From contig CAMNBY010000326.1 in assembly GCA_946533615.1 (NCBI GenBank), positions 1 through 8,858 on the forward strand: a stretch of DNA of 8,858 bases, in the 5' to 3' direction. Below, one piece after another: positions 5,159 to 8,858 of this stretch. The DNA is from an uncultured Clostridia bacterium. GTDB lineage: Bacteria > Bacillota > Clostridia > Oscillospirales > Ruminococcaceae. The notes under the pieces were generated by a model. It ran no database searches and had not been told where the DNA came from. It was given only the letters and a program-made list of their open reading frames with translations. The translations under genes were made by a program, and so were the position numbers. Each line of letters begins with the position of its first letter. Within the stretch, counting starts at the first letter, position 1.

Positions 5159-6227
5159 TCTCCTCGGTGCTGAACTCGGCGGTATCGAAAAGGAAGAGCA
5201 CCTGATCGTAGTCCGAGACCGTGACAAGCTCCTCGAGGCTGCGGCGGCCGAGGGCTCTCGGGTCGAGCAGGGTTATCTCGCTGTAATGCGGAGTCAGAAA
5301 CGGCACCAGCATATTCGCGTAAGAGCCCTTGATTATGAGCAGCTTCGGGGCGCCCTCGTTGGACGTCCTGACGGTAAGGCGGTCAAAGAGGTCTCCGCCG
5401 CCGTAGAGGTCGAGCTTGTTGTCTGTTTTGAGCGCGGGCGAGTAGTAGTATGAAGAATACTCGGTCTCCTCGTCATCTCTGAGGGCGGTGACGCCTGTGA
5501 CAAAGCTGCCGTTCTTGTTGCGGAAGAGCTGGATCGTGTCGGCGCTTGTGCCGCCGTAATATGTACGGTAGTAGAGCCCGCCGTAATAGTCACGGGCGGC
5601 GTATTCCATGTCATAATTCGAGAGCCTGAGCGGCGTGAAGCCAAGCTTGCGGACGGTCTTCGAGTAAACAGCGTAGGCGCCCACGGCCGTCCAGCTGCTG
5701 TCGGTGCGGAAGTAGACATAATCGTCCCTTGCCGAGAACAGCGGGTTGTAGGCATCGAGAGTGACCACAGAGCGGTCGATGCTGAAATAAATATCGTCGA
5801 TCAGCTTGTGCTGGTCGGTGGCGGTTATGACCATCGGAAGGTCCGCCGAGTAGATGCCCGAGGCGGTCGGCACGAGCATCGCGTAGACCGACGCGTCGGG
5901 GAAGGCCGCCGCAAAGCGATTTATCTCTTCAATGTTGCGGGCTGTTTTTTCCTCGTCCGTTCGGCTGAGTATCTCGATCATACGCTCGTCGGAAACGTAG
6001 ATGTCGCCGATGCGTGACTGGCCTGCGGCGGTTATCAGAGCCGTGTAGACAGAGCGCCAGTTCTCGAACAGCGGGAAGCTCTGCTCGGCGCTTCTTTGAA
6101 GGCGGGACTGAAAGCTCTCGCCGTGCTTCTTGCCTGCAAGCCTGCCGAACATCACGGTGCTCACCGCAAACATTCCGATCAGCGCAAAGAACAGGATAAT
6201 CGAGATCATGTCAAGTATCTTTCGCAT
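5112..6227 (-). CDS. DHHW/AlgJ-AlgX-like extracytoplasmic protein with altered active-site motifs
   Basis: This 371-residue protein has one N-terminal membrane segment (about 7-28) and an extracytoplasmic SGNH-like domain. It is the usual partner of AlgI-type MBOAT proteins; active relatives move acetyl groups onto a cell-surface polysaccharide. Family landmarks are MLVPTASGIYSADLP (117-131), FRTDSSWTAVGAYAVY (173-188), LLIIKGSYANMLVPF (296-310) and SDYDQVLFL (338-346). Where the family is named for D-H-H-W, this protein has D176-S177-S178-W179, so both histidines of the DxH dyad region are serines. The block usually reading KDSYAN is KGSYAN, although S302 remains. The coding frame is otherwise intact. 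The ATG lies 4 bases after the MBOAT stop, with GGAGG inside that gene's end, so translation is coupled. Catalysis is doubtful; binding or scaffolding is possible. Confidence 0.82.
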   Translation of the reverse strand: MRKILDMISIILFFALIGMFAVSTVMFGRLAGKKHGESFQSRLQRSAEQSFPLFENWRSVYTALITAAGQSRIGDIYVSDERMIEILSRTDEEKTARNIEEINRFAAAFPDASVYAMLVPTASGIYSADLPMVITATDQHKLIDDIYFSIDRSVVTLDAYNPLFSARDDYVYFRTDSSWTAVGAYAVYSKTVRKLGFTPLRLSNYDMEYAARDYYGGLYYRTYYGGTSADTIQLFRNKNGSFVTGVTALRDDEETEYSSYYYSPALKTDNKLDLYGGGDLFDRLTVRTSNEGAPKLLIIKGSYANMLVPFLTPHYSEITLLDPRALGRRSLEELVTVSDYDQVLFLFDTAEFSTEEIRLGVHPPEAPAEPE

Positions 6228-6231
6228 ATCT

Positions 6232-7575
6232 TTACACCTCCGCCATTATGAACGCTGTGCAGAGGCTGAGCAGCGAAAAGATCACGATGGGCTTTATCAT
6301 GGCAGTAACGTTTACCCTGCGGCTCTCGAGCCTCTTGTAGAGCCTGATGGGCTGCGGCAGCTCGGTAAGCACCAGCAGCAGGACGTAGGGGGCGCTTGTC
6401 CTCAGAACATAGAGCAGCGGAGCATAGTCCAGCAGCGTTGCGCCGTCGAACATATTCGAGACATATTCCAGCGAGGTGACGAGCTCGGGCTGAGAGATAA
6501 GCCCCCAGCCGATCAGGGTGCACACATGAGCGGCAATGTAGCGGATAGGCTTCGGCACCTTTTCAAGGCGCGTCTCGAACAGCATCTCGAAGAGTATCAG
6601 CAGGGCTGCGGCGCTGCCCCAGAGCAGGTACTTCATGCTTGGGGCGTAGCTCACGCAGACAAGGATTATCGACGTTGCCGAGCCTATGAGCTTTCTTGTG
6701 TAGCTGCGTTCGTTGCCCGCAATGGGCTCGTAGATATACTTATGCGCCCAGCCGACGAGGGGGATATTATAGGAATTGAGGTAGTCCCTCAGCGAGAGCT
6801 TTGAGAATGGGTAGTCGAAGCTGCGGCCGAGGTCGAAGCCGAGCATCATTGCAAAGCCTCTTGCGATATTGGCGTAGCCCTTGAGCCTGCAAAGCATTGC
6901 TCCGCCGAAGATGAATGCGCCCATCCATGACAGCACCAGCGACATCTCGCCGCCTGTTATGTAGAGCATATCCTCGAAGAGGGCGGTGAGCCTGTCGGCG
7001 ATAAGCACCTTCTGTGCGATACCGAAGAGCATTACGACGATGCCGTCCGCCATCATAGTGGTGTTGATGCGGGGAGCCTTCATGGTCTCGCAGATGTCCG
7101 AGCGGCGGACAAGGGGTATGCCGTTCATCGAGGGCAGGAAGCCGATGTATGCGGCGTTCCTGATAAAGCTCTGCTCGGGTTCGGTCTCGCCTCGGCAGAC
7201 GTCGGCGCAGTAGCTTATGGCGTGAAGCGCAAAGATACCGCAGCCGACCGCGGTAAAGAGCCCCTTCCCGAAGAGCTGCTCCCATGCGGAATAACAGAAC
7301 AGTGCCAGCAGCAGGAGGTTGATGACGGTATTGAGCACCAGCACGCGGCGCTGTCTTTTTTTGTCCTCTCTGAAATTATAGCAGAAGATGCCGCAGAGGT
7401 AGGCGCAGATCGCCGACCCGAAAAACGGCAGCAGCCCGAGCGGTTCGCTCCAGGCGATGACGGTACAGGTGCCGAGAGTCAGCACAGCCGCTCTGCCTGC
7501 GGGCTTCGTGAGAAAGTATACCAGCATAAAGGCAGGCAGGAAGAAATACAGAAATATTATAGTTGTAAAATTCAT
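6232..7575 (-). CDS. MBOAT (AlgI/DltB-type) membrane O-acyltransferase relative lacking the catalytic histidines
   Basis: This 447-residue polytopic membrane protein has roughly ten or more hydrophobic segments. MBOAT landmarks are FLPSMNGIPLVRRSDI (146-161), GIAQKVLIADRL (185-196), GYANIARGFAMMLGF (233-247), DYPFSKLSLRDYL (254-266) and HKYIYEPIAGN (278-288). In active AlgI, PatA and DltB proteins the segment after the 'YP' block reads FWRRWHISL with the catalytic His; here it is YLNSYNIPL (265-273), with Asn at 270. The second conserved segment (GLWHG) is replaced by SYAPSMKYLLWG (309-320). Both key histidines are therefore missing while the surrounding fold signature is kept. The ATG is preceded by AAGGAGG, 39 bases after the RNase M5-like gene, with no terminator or promoter in between. 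Its partner is the following DHHW-type gene. Acyl transfer in the usual way seems unlikely. Confidence 0.85.
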   Translation of the reverse strand: MNFTTIIFLYFFLPAFMLVYFLTKPAGRAAVLTLGTCTVIAWSEPLGLLPFFGSAICAYLCGIFCYNFREDKKRQRRVLVLNTVINLLLLALFCYSAWEQLFGKGLFTAVGCGIFALHAISYCADVCRGETEPEQSFIRNAAYIGFLPSMNGIPLVRRSDICETMKAPRINTTMMADGIVVMLFGIAQKVLIADRLTALFEDMLYITGGEMSLVLSWMGAFIFGGAMLCRLKGYANIARGFAMMLGFDLGRSFDYPFSKLSLRDYLNSYNIPLVGWAHKYIYEPIAGNERSYTRKLIGSATSIILVCVSYAPSMKYLLWGSAAALLILFEMLFETRLEKVPKPIRYIAAHVCTLIGWGLISQPELVTSLEYVSNMFDGATLLDYAPLLYVLRTSAPYVLLLVLTELPQPIRLYKRLESRRVNVTAMIKPIVIFSLLSLCTAFIMAEV

Positions 7576-7614
7576 GTGGGCTCCTGCCTCCTTTCTGTTG
7601 TTTTGTGTGCGGTC

Positions 7615-8229
7615 TCAGCGGTCTTCGCTCTCAGCAGGCTCGTGCATTGCCAAAAGCTCACGCAGCTCCTCCTGTGAAACGAACCTGTCGAGGTGCTCGC
7701 GGAGGGCTTTCTTGGAGATAAGCTCGGGGAGGCCAAGACGTCGCGCAAGGCTTCGCCTGAGTTCCTGCGAGCCTTTGCTGCCGCTGAGCCCGAGCTCGTA
7801 GAGCAGGGCGTCGGTGATGCCGAAGCTGCGGGGCTGCTGCTCTTCTCCGAGGCAGACCCCGGCCTGTAAAAACAGCTGGCGCAGGGTGTCGATGTCAATG
7901 CCCTCGACGCCGAGCTTGCCTTCCTTAGAGGGCTCGGACTTGCGGCGCTCCTTGCCCTGAACATCGGGAATATAGATATTGATTATCTTCCCGTCCGGGC
8001 AGAGGCTCTTAATGCGGCTGCGGATCTTAAAGCCCGCCGAGTCCGAGTCGGTGAGTATGATGATGCCGTCCTCGTTTGCACAGCGCCTGATGAGGGCGGC
8101 AAGCTTGTCGTCGCGGAAGAGGCGGAAGCCGTCGGTCTTGATTATCAGCCCGTCGATCAGCGACGAGAGGTGTATCTTGTCATACTTCCCCTCAACGATG
8201 ACCGCTTCTTTTACCCTTAGCTTCTCCAT
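7615..8229 (-). CDS. rnmV: RNase M5-like Toprim protein with C-terminal DUF4093
   Basis: This 204-residue cytoplasmic protein has an N-terminal Toprim domain: VEGKYD (12-17) gives the catalytic E13, and LTDSDSAG (59-66) gives the metal-binding D61 and D63. These are followed by IPDVQGKERRKSEPSKEGK and LGVEGI (about 88-112), the pattern seen in clostridial RNase M5 relatives. The rest (about 115-190) matches the DUF4093-type tail, with ITDALLYELGLSGSKGS and RRSLARRLGLPE. RNase M5 trims the 5S rRNA precursor; members are usually ~180-200 residues. The start ATG shares one base with the upstream stop codon (TGATG), so it is coupled to the DUF5662 gene. The usual neighbour ksgA is not here, and no 5S gene is in the window, so the exact substrate is an inference. 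Confidence 0.82.
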   Translation of the reverse strand: MEKLRVKEAVIVEGKYDKIHLSSLIDGLIIKTDGFRLFRDDKLAALIRRCANEDGIIILTDSDSAGFKIRSRIKSLCPDGKIINIYIPDVQGKERRKSEPSKEGKLGVEGIDIDTLRQLFLQAGVCLGEEQQPRSFGITDALLYELGLSGSKGSQELRRSLARRLGLPELISKKALREHLDRFVSQEELRELLAMHEPAESEDR

Positions 8230-8756
8230 CAGTATTTCTTGAGGCGCCTGATGTAGGCGAAGGTCTTCATCTCGCCCTTGTCGCGCAGCATCACGAGCAG
8301 CTTTTCAAGCAGCGCCGAGGTCTCGGGGTGGATAGACCTTGTGGCCTTGCCCTTCATGAAATATGCAAGAGGCGCTGCGTCGTTATAGTTCTCGCCCATA
8401 TAGATCTTGCTTGCGGCAAGGCGGTCGCAGAACATTTCCTTGACGTAGCGCAGGGGCATCTTGACGGGAGACATCAGCCGCGTTTTGGGGTCGTAGTCTG
8501 TCCAGTACTCAAAGTGGTGCTTGTTCCTGCCCTTGTGGTGCATCCAGGCATAGGAGAAGCCGTAGTCGTCGCGTTCGCCCTCGTTTGGCGAGCGTGTTCC
8601 CTGATAGTGCAGGGCACCGGGAATGAACTCCCCGGGGGTGTATTTTGAGAGGTCGTGCCTCAGTCCCTGCCAGAAAATACCCGCGTACCAGCAGTTGCGA
8701 ATAACTGCGTGGCGGTGTTTTGTTATGGTAAGAAAATGTGCGAGTGCGCCGTTCAT
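8229..8756 (-). CDS. DUF5662 family protein
   Basis: This 175-residue soluble protein is recognised as DUF5662 by its strongly conserved histidine-rich blocks: LRHDLSKYTPGEF (32-44), YQGTRSPNE (51-59), AWMHHKGRNKHHFEYW (70-85), VKMPLRYVKEMFCDR (98-112) and AASKIYMG (114-121). The HD pair (H34-D35) plus HHKGRNKHH suggests metal binding, possibly an HD-like hydrolase, but the family function is unknown. The chosen ATG has AAGGAGGG about 8 bases upstream. An alternative GTG eight codons earlier would translate the ribosome binding site and the repeat terminus, so it is rejected. It is the first visible gene of the leftward operon; the short inverted-repeat element starts 15 bases upstream, so its promoter lies in or beyond that repeat. 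Confidence 0.85.
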   Translation of the reverse strand: MNGALAHFLTITKHRHAVIRNCWYAGIFWQGLRHDLSKYTPGEFIPGALHYQGTRSPNEGERDDYGFSYAWMHHKGRNKHHFEYWTDYDPKTRLMSPVKMPLRYVKEMFCDRLAASKIYMGENYNDAAPLAYFMKGKATRSIHPETSALLEKLLVMLRDKGEMKTFAYIRRLKKY

Positions 8757-8771
8757 GATTTGCCCTCCTTG

Positions 8772-8858
8772 AGGCAACACCGCACAACCACCGGCTAACG
8801 CCTTTGCACGCTATCTGCTTGCATATTTTCCGTCATATTACCCAAATTCTCCTTGAAA
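8772..8858 (+). repeat. MITE-like intergenic element, right copy, cut by window edge
   Basis: This is the left-hand part of the same element as at 1-124, in the same orientation. It begins with the terminal repeat AGGCAACACCGCACAAC (8772-8788) and includes the 30-base core (8827-8856). It abuts the ribosome binding site of the DUF5662 gene, so the leftward mRNA must either start inside it or pass through it. Read leftwards, the core gives AAGGAG, then ATG and a 13-codon reading frame ending in TAG before the DUF5662 gene. No classical promoter is obvious within the visible part. Confidence 0.72.

Noticed and set aside
6130..6804. Plus-strand 224-codon frame opposite the MBOAT start of the DHHW gene region
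   Set aside because: It is antisense to two well-supported genes, with no ribosome binding site and no family resemblance.

Overview
The window reads as a chromosomal segment of a GC-rich gut Clostridium-class bacterium, most likely Ruminococcus or a close relative (Oscillospirales). This is inferred from the protein families, the strong AGGAGG ribosome binding sites, the intergenic repeat styles and the VTC/DUF4956 gene pair; no rRNA or tRNA is present to confirm it. The window starts and ends inside two partial copies of one short inverted-repeat element in the same orientation.

Plus-strand half (1-5158): a repeat remnant and an intrinsic terminator come first. They are followed by a two-component system (OmpR-type regulator and sensor kinase) and a VTC-type polyphosphate polymerase-domain protein overlapped by a DUF4956 membrane protein. 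After a second terminator come a CopZ-like metal-binding protein, a ~270-bp intergenic element with inverted heptamer arrays, and a secreted CHAP-like protein whose start codon follows a 17-bp hairpin that buries its Shine-Dalgarno sequence.

Minus-strand half (8756-5112, read leftwards): a tight four-gene cluster of a DUF5662 protein, an RNase M5-like Toprim protein, an MBOAT membrane O-acyltransferase relative and its DHHW-type extracellular partner. It ends in a clear minus-strand terminator that lies inside the 3' end of the convergent CHAP-like gene.

How the parts relate: the regulator promoter and the VTC promoter share a 17-bp block (13/17 identical) at exactly the same distance from a TATAAT box, built on an 11-bp direct repeat as expected for an OmpR/PhoB-family regulator. 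This suggests the two-component system controls itself and the polyphosphate-type operon.

The most unusual observation is in the MBOAT/DHHW pair. Both genes are intact and well expressed-looking, yet both lack the residues that define catalysis in their families: the MBOAT WRRWHISL histidine is Asn, its GLWHG histidine segment is gone, the DHHW motif reads DSSW, and the usual KDSYAN reads KGSYAN. They may be a co-evolved non-catalytic or re-purposed acyl-transfer pair.
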